From: Megamerina dolium
Lineage: Eukaryota > Arthropoda > Insecta > Diptera > Megamerinidae
DNA: 64,000 nt
Assembly: GCA_963854835.1 (NCBI GenBank)
Contig: OY978526.1
Coordinates: forward strand, 43,625,140 to 43,689,139
Direction of reading: 5' to 3'
Shown here: positions 23,995 through 34,112 of the stretch, piece after piece
How the letters are laid out: the number at the start of each line of letters is the position of its first letter
Numbering within the stretch: the stretch's first letter is position 1
Notes under the pieces: generated by a model
The model's input: only the letters and a program-made list of their open reading frames with translations
Told to the model about the DNA's origin: nothing
Databases searched by the model: none
Made by a program: the position numbers and the translations under genes

Positions 23995-24967
23995 CACGGT
24001 GTCCAATAAGTTTTAATAAATATGTTTTCCGTTAATTTTAAATAACAGAAAGTAGGCGTTTGTTTTTATTTTGACATATATGAAATCCCGTTAGATTCCT
24101 GAGCAGCGTGTCATAGAATTCATTTCATTTCAGCTGTAGTTGAGTTAAATAAAAACGATGAAGAACGTGCGCGAAGTAATTATTAATCAATTTTTGCGAG
24201 GCATAAAGCCATATGCAATTTTCAAATCATTGAAACAAGGTGGAATCAAGTGCGATTTTGTTTATAAGACCATAAAACGATTTAAGGAAACTGGGTCTAC
24301 TGAAAATCGACCGAAAAGTGGCCGTCCACGCACTGCCCGGACGAAGAGCAATATCAAAATTGTAAGAGAGCAAATTCGACGAAAAAGGTGCCGCTCCGTG
24401 AGAAAAATAGCTGCCTCTTTAAAAATAAGCAAGTCATCTGCTCATTTGCTTTTAAAAAAAGATGTTGGACTTAAGCCGTACAAAAAACAAAAAATTCACG
24501 GCGTTTCCATTTCTTCAAAGGACAAGAGAGCTGAAAGAGTCAGCAGTATTCAGGCTTGGCACGGTGGCGACGAGTTCGTATTTTCTGATGAAAAACTTTT
24601 CGTGTTGCAGCAATCGCATAATGCACAGGACGACCGAGTATGGGCTGTTTCATTGGAGGATGTTCCTGAATCAGAATTATTTGCCCCCAGATATCAGAGT
24701 GCTCTCTCGGTCATGGTTTGGGGCGGATTTTGCAAGAGGGGTAAATTTCCGCTTGTTTTTATTGAAAAAGGGGTCAAAGTAAATGCTGTGTACTACAAAG
24801 AGATTGGGCTTAGTAAAAAAAGCAAAGGGGGGCGTAATAAATAAAAACCTTTTATAATTTTTCAAAATGTATAAGACAACTCATTTGGATAAAATTTTTC
24901 CATTCATTTCGTCAACTTGCCTTAATATAGCGAAAAACATTTTTATTAAAACTTATTGGACACCGTG
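23995..24967 (+). mobile_element. Tc1/mariner-superfamily element, 973 bp, 3' coding part deleted
   Basis: Clean inverted repeats CACGGTGTCCAATAAGTTTT and AAAACTTATTGGACACCGTG are flanked by TA (23993-23994, 24968-24969). The single open frame (24158-24844, 228 residues) starts MKNVREVIINQFLRGIKPYA. It has two helix-turn-helix regions (KTIKRFKETGSTENRPKSGR; RKIAASLKISKSSAHLLLKK) and the first catalytic block FVFSDEKLFVL. It then reads SVMVWGGFCKRGKFPLVFIE and ends shortly after VYYKE. The second and third catalytic acidic residues are absent, so the copy is a deletion derivative. The divergence from the other mariners here is large. Confidence 0.88.
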
Positions 24968-24969
24968 TA

Positions 24970-25189
24970 CATATACATAAACGAGTTCCATATACGAATA
25001 AATATTACAAAGAATTCAAAATCCAACAACTAATGGACGGTAGAAAAAAACTCATTTGATTGAATTAAATTATAAATAATTTTAATACTATTGCAGCATA
25101 TATAGGTAGAAATATTTATTTATATAGATACCTAAAATCCTAAAATAAGCCAGAATTTGTATGGAGAAAAAAACGCATTCATTTTTGAC
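24970..25189. other. intron sequence
   Basis: Short AT-rich spacer between two mobile elements. Nothing assigned. Confidence 0.4.
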
Positions 25190-25616
25190 GGGACACCCTC
25201 TAAAATGTAAAGTTATCATAAAAAACTACTAAATATGGAATTTTACACCGATTGAAGAAGGTTTAGATGCTCCGACTAGAGCCTCAAGTTTGAAAAATGC
25301 TAAAAAATCACAAGGACAATTAATGTGAAGAAATACTTTAACAATGGAATTCATGTAAAAATTTTATTGCATAGATTTTTGACTTCTAAAATACTTTATA
25401 ATCGTTATTTATCTCAAGATTCTGCTCATCAGTAGTTTTAAAAACGTAGAGATCTAACACATTGACTGCAATGTTGATTGGAAATGAAAAAATTCGTAAC
25501 TGAGTTTTTTTGTTTTACATTTTTCGAACTTCGTAACCTCTAAATTTTATCCGCCTGGTTTAAAATATGAGATTTAGTGGATTTTTGGGCAACGTCATAT
25601 TTCTAGAGGGTGCCCC
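25190..25616. mobile_element. candidate MITE, 427 bp
   Basis: Short inverted ends GGGACACCCTCTAAAA (25190) and TTCTAGAGGGTGCCCC (to 25616) match at 14 of 16 positions. No coding capacity inside. No second copy in this window and no clear target duplication, so the call rests on the termini alone. Confidence 0.5.
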
Positions 25617-26246
25617 AAATAATATCGACAAATACAGAAACAGCGGCGACCTTAATGTGCATAGTATGTGCAATCAGTTGGCGAATAGGCCAATAATAAA
25701 TCAGTTGAATTTTTTGAAAATTCATTAAACATTTAAGGATTGGGATTGGGATGTTTGAAAGTTCAATGACTTTTACGGTGAGACAGTATATTTTATTTAT
25801 GGATTACGTTGAAACAGAACAGATATAAAAGTATTTACGGGATTTATTTCATAAAATTTAGAGTAGAACCCATTTATGAATATAAGAAAATGTATTCAAA
25901 TTAAAAAGAGATTTTTCCCGTCTAAGTACTGTTAAACACTGAAAAAGGAGGAAATTTTTCACACAGAAACTAACGACACCCAAACATACATATAACCAAA
26001 AAAAAATTTACAAAATTTTTAATTTCATATTTTAAATCACGCCGCATTTCTTTTACTTTCTCTTTGCAGACCTTTCTAAAGTTGAGATATCCTAAAATTA
26101 ATTTTAGCTTATGTCTTACAGAAAAAAATGGTCAAAATTTTTTCTTTTTTAAATGCCATGGCGATATACATTAAAATCCACAAAATTAATTAATAAAATC
26201 GTAAAAATATCATTTTTGAAAATTTAGTCATTCTTGACTTTTAAAC
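25617..26246. other. intron sequence without recognisable feature
   Basis: AT-rich, no gene or repeat assigned. Confidence 0.4.
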
Positions 26247-26572
26247 ACTACGCCATTTCCAATTGTAAATGCGAAGTCGTTAATTGAAAATAAGAATAGT
26301 CAATTGTAAATGCGAAAACGTCAATTGAAAGTAAGAATAGTCATTTGTAAATGAAAAAGTGTCAAATAAAATTGAGAAACTCTCGTTTACAACTGACTAT
26401 TCTCATTTTTAATTGACGCGTTCTCATTTTCTAATCGCTAATCTCAGTTACAACTGACTATTCTTATTTTCAATTGTCGCGTTGTGAATTACAATTGACT
26501 ATTCTTATTTTCAATTGGCGTTTTCGCATTCACAATTGACCCTTTCACATTTACAATTGGAAATGGTGTAGT
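26247..26572. mobile_element. fold-back-like MITE with internal subrepeats, copy 2
   Basis: The terminal inverted repeats are ACTACGCCATTTCCAATTG at 26247 and its complement ending GGAAATGGTGTAGT at 26572. Inside are repeated modules CAATTGACTATTCTTATTTT in both orientations, so the whole element can fold on itself. The modules are shared with 15881-16316. It ends about 140 bases downstream of the exon 1B donor. Confidence 0.8.
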
Positions 26573-26714
26573 TGGGCCATTATTTTTATAAATAATGATA
26601 ATACTCAGTCCCCAAAAAAATAAAGTATCTGCTATCAACACAAATTGTATTTTCTGAGAGTGATCGCGTGAAAAAGAGATAAAGATAGAAATAAACTATA
26701 AATATCGAACTTAC

Positions 26715-27445
26715 ATAAAATCTTCAATATCAACAAATTGTGTAAACTGGCAAGGTTCCTGATTGTTGTCAGCATAACCATAGCAGTAAGCATAAGTCCA
26801 TGGTTGATTTCCTTGGCATGGTGCAGACGCGTTAATATGATGACCATTGGAAGTGACAACATTACTATTGCTGCTAGCACCAACAACACGATTGTTAATG
26901 AAATGTGGTACTGCTCTAGCGCTAACAACATGGGGAGCACGTTGATCGCCAGCATATGCCTCAGGTCGCATAAAAACCTGTTGATGTAATGTTGGCGATT
27001 GACGGGATTGAATGGCTCGACCAATCGCTGTATTTTGATTAGGTCCAAAAAAATTTAATATTGATGATCTTTCATATTGTCCGTATTCATTTGGTTGTTG
27101 TCCACAACTTTGATATGGATGATGACGTTGTAAGACATCATTATATTCCAAGTGATTACTCCCGTTAATTGATGAATTTGCAGTATTATACGAATACTCG
27201 TAGCATCTAGTTAGATTAATACAAGGCTCATTGATAGCCGAAACGTTACTATGTGGAAAGAATTGTGGTGTAGAATTTACAAATTGTTGTTGTTGTGGCT
27301 GTTGTAATTGTTTAATATAATCGGTGTTGGTGTTATTGAAATTGTAAGCACACATGTAGTTGCCATTGTCACCATTTTCATCATAGAAACTATTCTCCTC
27401 TTGTGGAAAATTGCAATTAAGCCACGAATTACATTGAGAATACAT
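26715..27445 (-). CDS. sima: candidate alternative first exon of sima (1B), 243 codons
   Basis: This long open exon starts MYSQCNSWLNC and ends VDIEDF plus two bases (AT) at a perfect GTAAGT donor (26709-26714). An in-frame TAA lies 12 bases upstream of the ATG, and the start context is AAAATG, so the start is well supported. The donor is phase 2, identical to exon 1A. Joined to the bHLH exon it would create ATG (Met) followed by NNEKRKEK. The encoded segment is rich in Asn, Gln, Tyr and Ser, includes a short Gln run, and looks intrinsically disordered, as in activation domains. I recognise no domain. It could instead be the first exon of another nested gene on the same strand, but strand, phase and position inside the sima intron favour an alternative N-terminus from an internal promoter. 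Confidence 0.68.
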
Positions 27446-28001
27446 TTTTAAACGTTAAACGTTTTACTGTACGCTATACTCTTGATTTGAATTTCTTTTA
27501 TCTTCACTCAATTACACAATATCACTTTAAATTTACACGCTTATTATGCATGAATCAAAATTTTGTTTTTTCACAGTTAAAAATACCTACGCGCTGGTCT
27601 CTATACGTCCGTTACCAGTGTCACAACACATTTCAAATGGAGTAACAAATGTGAAATAATACTAAAAAATTATTACTAATTGTAATAACAACATTTAGTA
27701 TCTCAAAAAATGTTGGTGGTATAAATCCTAAATGAACAGTAGCAGCAGCAGCAGCAACAACAACTGCAACAAATACAACAAAGGAATAAATGTGCAAACA
27801 TTTATTTCTATAAATTCAAATGAAAAGACAAAAAAAAATCCAGCAACAACAAAGATAGTACCCACTAGTTAACTACAATAACAGCAAGAATAATAATGGT
27901 AACAACTACATTCAATGAAAATGAGTCTTCACCCTTATCAGTAGTTAACTTCATCAGCTACTCGAGATAAGATATTGTCATTCACACATGCATATGTAGA
28001 A

Positions 28002-28034
<33 letters not shown>

Positions 28035-28540
28035 TAACGACAGCGGGTACTGATCGCTTCCATACAAATAGCTTGGCATTTCTATTTTTTTTTTTTCTTC
28101 TTCAATAATTTTGCTATGTCAGCGCCCGAATCATATTCCTCTCTCTCTGCCATCATACCACAAACATCACATCGAATAACAGTATGTAAGCAGAATTACT
28201 GATTTAGTCAGTAATGAGTGTTGTTTTCATGAGAGAACGTCACTGCAGCCAGACCACTTTTTTTCTACAAGTGCCACCCTTCAAGTAGCTAAATAGTAGA
28301 TCGATTGCATATGAACGAATCAAAAACTTTGTGATTTTTTTAATGAAGCATATTTTTACCTTCTTTTAGTTCAACAAACAAATTTGCCGAACTCTTCCAA
28401 TGGAGAGCCATTTTAGCTTATAAAATAGAAAACGCCAAAACGTTTTGTGCCAAAAACGCTGTTGTTTTATATCAAATCGTCGTTTACAAGAACCCAATTT
28501 TCCCTTTTTAAGATAATCCATGTAAATTAAGTATATTAAG
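27446..28540 (-). other. 5' flank of sima exon 1B, possible promoter/UTR
   Basis: TE-free stretch upstream of the exon 1B ATG. It carries CAG/CAA repeats (about 27735-27780) and a (CGA)n tract (28003-28034). If exon 1B is a real first exon, its promoter should lie here. I see no clear TATA box at a useful distance and cannot fix a start site. Confidence 0.4.
28003..28034. repeat. (ACG)n microsatellite
   Basis: About ten uninterrupted GAC/ACG trinucleotides upstream of exon 1B. Confidence 0.9.
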
Positions 28541-28549
28541 TATTAAGTA

Positions 28550-28700
28550 TCCCAGAAAGCTGTCGTCACGACATTGTAGGTCGACAAACCCACCTTGGTT
28601 TTCTTCGATGCCAATCGATCCGAAGAAACCCAATATTTCGACTGGTGATTGGTCTGTAATGTGTTGTGATGCATTCGTGTTTCATTCACTGCGTAAAACC
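28550..28700 (-). mobile_element. mariner fragment
   Basis: Matches the mellifera-type mariner remnant at 48.9-49.3 kb over a short stretch (CCCACCTTGG, TGTGTTGTGATG). It covers the region around the WVP and VDETWxHH blocks. Highly degraded. Confidence 0.5.
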
Positions 28701-29177
28701 TCATCCGATCAAAAATGTTACCTTTGTTGATAGCGTTCTCATGCCGAACTGATCATGTAAAATCGAAACCAAGCCAAATAATGAGATAGTTATTGGGTTG
28801 TGTGCCATTTTTTTGGTATATGTCGCTACGTTATAGTACATACAAGGGAACTCTTCATTAGTGGAGGCATACGACACAACCGCTCGATACGCCATAGCAA
28901 CTGAAAAGCCCATTAATCGAAAGTAGATTCAACCTCTTGCAAGTGGAATCGAAAAAATAGAAATATTTCCGCTGGAAGTTTATGCGAAAAATAGAGCTTC
29001 ATCTTATGTGCCGAAACTAGTTATATAGACATGGTAATTGTGACCTTTATACAATATTAACAGGATTAGGCATACAGGGACTGCTACTCTACGCTTTGGG
29101 TTTTCCACAAAATAACAAAAATTGTTTGTATTTTTTATTTTTTTATTGTAGAGAAACAAGTGAGCTACAAGATACCT

Positions 29178-29230
29178 GTAGCCGGCTAATATAAGTAGGT
29201 TACTTCTAACATTGTTCAAAATTTTATGCC
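29178..29230 (+). mobile_element. SINE copy J (small fragment)
   Basis: GCCGGCTAATATAAGTAGGT and TTCTAACATTGTTCAAAATTT match the SINE body segment around CCGGCTAAAATAAGTAGGTC. About 50 bases only. Confidence 0.5.
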
Positions 29231-29427
29231 GAACAATTCCTTACTTCATTTTTTGCCGTACGATAAATAAGGGCCGAAAAAAAATTCGAGATTTGGCAAA
29301 TCTGAATTTAAGCTTTTTAAATAAGCCTGTATCGGTCCATAAAAATGAAAGCCCTACAGAGCATTTGTACACAAGGTTAGTACCGAATTGACTGGAGTAC
29401 AAGTTTATATATCATATGAATCATATA

Positions 29428-29526
29428 TTTCCAACTCTGAGAATGCTGCACTGACTGCTCGCTTTGCAGGAATACCGAACTCAGACATTGTTGCGTAGAG
29501 CTAATCCCTTACCGGACTGTCGAAAG
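29428..29526. repeat. 99-bp duplicate of the LINE deletion junction
   Basis: Bases 29428-29526 are the same, in the same orientation, as 30453-30551 inside the RTE-like LINE, including the abnormal GIPAK/RAVSAAF deletion junction. The second copy sits about 180 bases beyond the LINE 3' end. Confidence 0.9.
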
Positions 29527-29705
29527 TAAAAAGAAATCCATTATTTTTACAATAGATGTCTTTAGTAAACTGTATCTCGCGTTGTATAAGTGCGATCTGG
29601 TTACGCTAGATGGCGTTAGAAAGATAGGTTTTCGTACCAAATAAAATCTTCAGGCAGATTTGTGATTGCTTGACTCAGTATTGTTTGAGCACGCGTCAAA
29701 GATCT

Positions 29706-32060
29706 TCTTCTTCTTATGTGGCCATAACAACCGAATATCGATTTAGGCCAAAAATAACATGCTTCGCCAGCCATCTCTGTTCTTCGCTAGCTGGCGCCAG
29801 TTAGAAATTCCAAGCGCCGTCAGGTTCTCCAGTACTTGGTCTTTCCACCTGAGGTTTGGTCTTCCTCTTCTGCGCCGTCCTCCAGCGGGTTCCGAATATA
29901 ACACCCTCTTAGCTGGAGCGTGTTCTTCCATTCGCTCGACATGACCTAGCCAGCGCAGCCGCTGGATTTTGATGCGCTTTACTATGTCAATATCGGCATA
30001 CAGCTCGTACAGCTCATGGTTGTACCTTATTCGGTACTCGCCACCAACGCAAATAGGTCCAAAGATCTTGCGTAGGACTTTTCTCTCGAAAACTCCAAGC
30101 ATTCGCTCATCGGAGGTGGAAATTGTCCAGGATTCAGCGCCATATGTTAGGACAGGCATGATGAGAAACTTGTAGAGTGTAGTTTTCGTTCTTCGAGAGA
30201 GGGCTCGACTTCTCAATTGCTTACTCAGCCCAAAGTAGCACCTGTTTGTAAGAGTGATCCTTCGCAATATCTCCAGGCTGACGTCATTACTGCTGTTAAT
30301 GCTGGTTCCAAGATAGACAAAGTCCCTTACTACTTCAAAAGCGTAGTTGTCAACAGTGACGTGCTGTCCAAGACGCCAGGACTCTTTGTTTGTTGACACT
30401 AGATACTTCGTCTTGCCCTCGTTCACCGTGAGACCCATCCGACGCGACTCTCTTTCCAACTCTGAGAATGCTGCACTGACTGCTCGCTTTGCAGGAATAC
30501 CGAACTCAGACATTGTTGCGTAGAGCTAATCCCTTACCGGACTGTCGAAAGCGGCTTTATAATCAACAAATAGGTGGTGTGTGTCCATCTGTTTTTCTTG
30601 GGTCTTCTCCAGGATTTGGCGCAGTGTGAAAATCTGGTCGATGGTGGATTTACCAGGTCTGAAGCCACACTGATAAGGTCCAATCAGGTTGCTGAGCATA
30701 GGCTTCAACCTTTCACACAGTACGCTCGCTAGAACCTTGTATGCGATGCTCAGGAGACTTATTCCACGGTAGTTGGCGCAAATTGTGGGGTCTCCTTTTT
30801 TATGTACAGGACAGAGAACACTGAGCCTCCAATCATCAGGCATGCTTTCATCCGACCATATTCTGCTTATGAGCTGGTGCATGCGGGTGAGCAGCTCATC
30901 GCCTCCGGTCTTAAACAACTCGGCAAGCAGGCCATCAGCACCTGCAGCTTTGTTGTTCTTCAGCCTTAAAATGGCCGTTTCAACCTCGTCATAGTCGGGT
31001 GGTGGAATATCAACACCATCATCTGTAATTGGGGTTATCGGGCAAACTCCTCCACTGGCGGAATTGTTCGTAGCATCGCCATTCAATAGTGGAGAAGTGT
31101 TCCCTCCATAGGCTCAGTACACTCTGGACATCCGTAACCAGATTCCCATTTCCATCACGACAAGAAGAGGTTCCGGGATTTAAACCTCCACTCAGGCGCT
31201 TGATCTTTTCAAAGAATTTTTGAGTCTCATTCTTGTCGGTACACATCTCTATCTCCTCACATTCGCGTCTTTCCAACTCCCTCTTCTTGCGCCTGAAAAG
31301 ACGTCTCTCTGCACTCCTTTTCTCTCTATACCGCTCCTTAACAGCTCCCGTTGCGCCTGCACGCAGGGTTTTTCTGTAGGCGGCGTCTTTCTCTGCGGTA
31401 GCGTCGCGACACTCCTGATCATACCACTCATTCCTCAGAGGCCGGTAGTAACCGATTACCTCCTCGGCAGCAGTAGTCATGGAGTGGGATATATGTGTCC
31501 ACCGTGCGCATGTATCATCAAGTGGGGGAGTGTTCTGCATAAGCAGATCCGATAGTCGTGTGGAAAATGCATCTGCTGTCTCTGGTGATCGCAGCTTACT
31601 GACGTCGAGCTTTCTCTGTGTGGGACTTCTCTTGTTATTTGCGACACATAGGCGTGTGCGCACCTTAGCTGCAACAAGGTAGTGATCCGAGTCGATGTTG
31701 GCACCACGGATCGATTTCACGTCCATCACACTGGAAGCATGCCTTCCGTCAATCACCACATGATCAATTTGGTTTCTTGTACGTTGATCTGGAGACAGCC
31801 ATGTCGCTTTGTGGATGTCGAGATGCTGGAATCTGGTACCACCAATTATCAGCCTCATACAGTTATCGGAGGTGTTCTGGTGGAAGCTGAATTTTCCGAC
31901 AGTTGGACCAAAAGTACCTTCCTTGGCCACCCTGGCATTAAAGTCGCCAAGCACGATTTTTATATCGTGGCGGGGGCAGCGGTCATAAGCTTCTTTGAGG
32001 CGCTGAAAGAAGCTCTCCTTGGTCACATTGTCCTTCTCATCCGTCGGAGCGTGGGATGAA
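29706..32060 (-). mobile_element. RTE-like LINE, long broken copy (endonuclease, RT, C-terminus)
   Basis: In minus-strand order: C-terminal endonuclease part (HDIKIVLGDFNARV with the GDFNA motif, IDHVVIDGRHASSVMDV, and GANIDSDHYLVAAKVR with the catalytic SDH); a basic linker; RT motifs (AAGADGLLAELFK, NYRGISLLSIAYKVLA, QCGFRPGKSTIDQIF, HHLFVDYKAAFDS); then VSAAFSELERESRRMGLT through GRRRRGRPNLRWKDQVLENL. The 5' end (start of the endonuclease) is missing at about 32060, where it abuts a mariner fragment. The RT frame breaks after YKAAFDS at about 30530. A deletion joins GIPAK to RAVSAAF and removes the YADD catalytic box. Inactive. Confidence 0.88.
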
Positions 32061-32068
32061 CTCCAATA

Positions 32069-32432
32069 AAAGATGGACACCAATAAAAAGAAAATACGCC
32101 ATATTTTACCGTTTTTCTTCAATAAAGACGAAAACGCAAGCCAGACGGCTGAAAATGTGAATAGTGTTTCTGGTCCTGATACTATAACAGCCAATCACGT
32201 GCAATTTTGGTTTCGTCGATTCCGTTCCGGTAATTTTGATGTCAAAGATGCAAGGCCAATTGTCGAAAATATCGATAAAATAATAGAAATCGTCGAGTCT
32301 GACCGTCATGTAAGCACTGTTTCTATTGTCCAGAAGCTAAACATTGCACAAAACATCGTTTGGAACCATTTAAATAAATAAAACCTTCAATTTAATGCAA
32401 AATTAATGGATTTCATTTTACTACACCTAATA
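32069..32432 (+). mobile_element. mariner transposase N-terminal fragment with right end
   Basis: The open frame MDTNKKKIRHILPFFFNKDE runs to VQFWFRRFRSGNFDVKDARP and VSIVQKLNIAQNIVWNHLNK. It is the bipartite helix-turn-helix of a mariner transposase. It stops before the catalytic domain and is followed after a short spacer by an end-like TTTTACTACACCTAATATA. A similar end (TTACTTGCACCTAA) occurs at about 36522. The left end was lost where the RTE-like LINE joins. Confidence 0.7.
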
Positions 32433-32487
32433 TATAAATACCATACATATATACACTTTGTATATCCTGCCTAAAGTGGCACTCTAA

Positions 32488-33013
32488 TAGCCTAGACAGA
32501 CGGCAGCCTAATTCCGGATTACCGGCGCACTTAATCCGAATAAAATAATAGCCTGACAGACGGCAGTATTGCGGATTAACTAAACGGCTGATTGCTGTTT
32601 TATTAGGTCTGCTCATTTACATTACTATCACTATCATTTCTGTCATCTATCACTCTCGATATGAGAAAATCTACAAGAAGTACGTGAACTGAAAACTATC
32701 AGAAACTTGTAAATTGACATTCACCGTTCGTAATTGACAGCTGGATTTATTTGTTCGCCAACACTTTTCATGTTGAAAACTGTTAACAATTGTCGAAAGT
32801 TTTTTTTAGCGAACACATCTAATATTTTGTAAAATGGATGGAGAAAAATTCACAATAGACAATTTTCAGCAGTGTTGCCATAGCAAATTGCCCTAATCCT
32901 CTTTTATTTTGAGAATCAACTCATAGAGTTTATGCGGATTAACTGCAATTATTGCCCGAGTTAATTCGAATTAACTCGGTAATTCGGAATTAGGCTGCCG
33001 TCTGTATAGGCTA
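32488..33013. mobile_element. PIF/Harbinger-like MITE, copy 1 (526 bp)
   Basis: Inverted ends TAGCCTAGACAGACGGCAGC and GCTGCCGTCTGTATAGGCTA are flanked by TAA on both sides (32485-32487, 33014-33016). A second GACAGACGGCAGTATTGCGG block lies about 65 bases inside. No coding capacity. Near-identical in length and sequence to 35659-36177 and 58870-59396. Confidence 0.9.
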
Positions 33014-33779
33014 TAAGTCTAAGTCATTCGATCGAGTTAGACATGTTTATTTAACAAACACTTTCGAGTATTGTGCATTTTATTTTATGTAGTTTGAAAA
33101 TAAAATCTTCTACTCGTCAGGTAGTTTATAAGAGAAAGATTGTGGTACAGTGCACTTTGAAAGAATGTTGTTGGTTGGTTGCATTGGCTGAATCACAGCT
33201 ATCCCACTGTGCATTAAATGCTATTTTGACAACACAATGTCTTCGGATAATCTTCTTAACAGTCGGACCACTTTGGCGAGGAAGTACTTTTCTACAAACT
33301 TGCTTATAGAATAAATCGATGAGTGTCTCCTCCGGAACTAAATTTTTTCCAAATTTTACATTGAGTGTTTAAAGAAATTCGCAATTTCTAAGTATGGGTT
33401 GCAATGCACCAGTAATCTTAGAAAACCGCCAAGAGCCTAGCAGAATTTACGCGGATTTATTAATGGGCTCGAAGGTTCTATTTTAGCAATGCCACGTCGA
33501 ACGTGATGTACTACATGTTGTTCCGCTTCCTGTTACCTGTTTACCACAATATCAGTTAGCTGATATAGTCCATTCAGTTTTCCAGCTTAGATTTTATATT
33601 ACATTAGAAAGCTGGTTGTCAACAAATATATATATAATGGTTTCCGATTATAGGGCATACATCTATAATAGAGCGGTTAGAGTTCACATTCCGCAGTGAG
33701 AATTATAAATTCGTATTTTGTGCTAACTGTTGATTTCCACGAGATGTACTGCACTGCTGACAATTTTGACATACATATT

Positions 33780-34110
33780 CTTTCCGTACCGCAAGTCGGT
33801 GTTTAGTACTTTAGCCTTCTGATCTGTAGGTCGTGGGTGCAACCCCCGGTTGAAGCAAAATTTTAATATCGAAAAGGTTTTTCTTTCGAACAGTACCCAC
33901 CTGTCGGGAAGCAATTGGAAAGCTTCTAATAGAGCTCTGTGACAAAGCTCAGAAGACACAAGGGTTCTGCCGTTCGGAACCGGCTAAAATAAGTAGGTCT
34001 CTTTCAATACTGTCCAAAATTTAAAAAGGCCATCAACACAGGAAAAAAAGTTCAACTAAAGAGCCCTTCGGAGCCCATAAGTACCACATATTTATTTATT
34101 TATTATAATT
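33780..34110 (+). mobile_element. SINE copy C
   Basis: The tRNA-like head is eroded at its A-box but keeps CCTTCTGATCTGTAGGTCGT and a B-box-like GGGTGCAACCCCC. The body has AATATCGAAAAGGTTTTTCT, a 40-base deletion after AAGCAATTGGAA, then CTCTGTGACAAAGCTCAG, GTTCTGCCGTTCGGAACCGG and the 3' end ATAAGTACCACATATTTATT. It directly abuts the tandem-repeat element at 34113. Confidence 0.85.
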
Positions 34111-34112
34111 TT

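Noticed and set aside
27715..27790. CAG/CAA run as a poly-Gln coding exon
   Set aside because: No open frame with splice signals on either strand joins it to a gene; treated as simple repeat in the exon 1B flank.
31019..32194. A long open frame that appears to be a single 391-residue protein
   Set aside because: Its first ~50 residues come from antisense of a mariner fragment and the rest from the truncated LINE endonuclease region. It is a chance fusion at a transposon boundary, not a gene.
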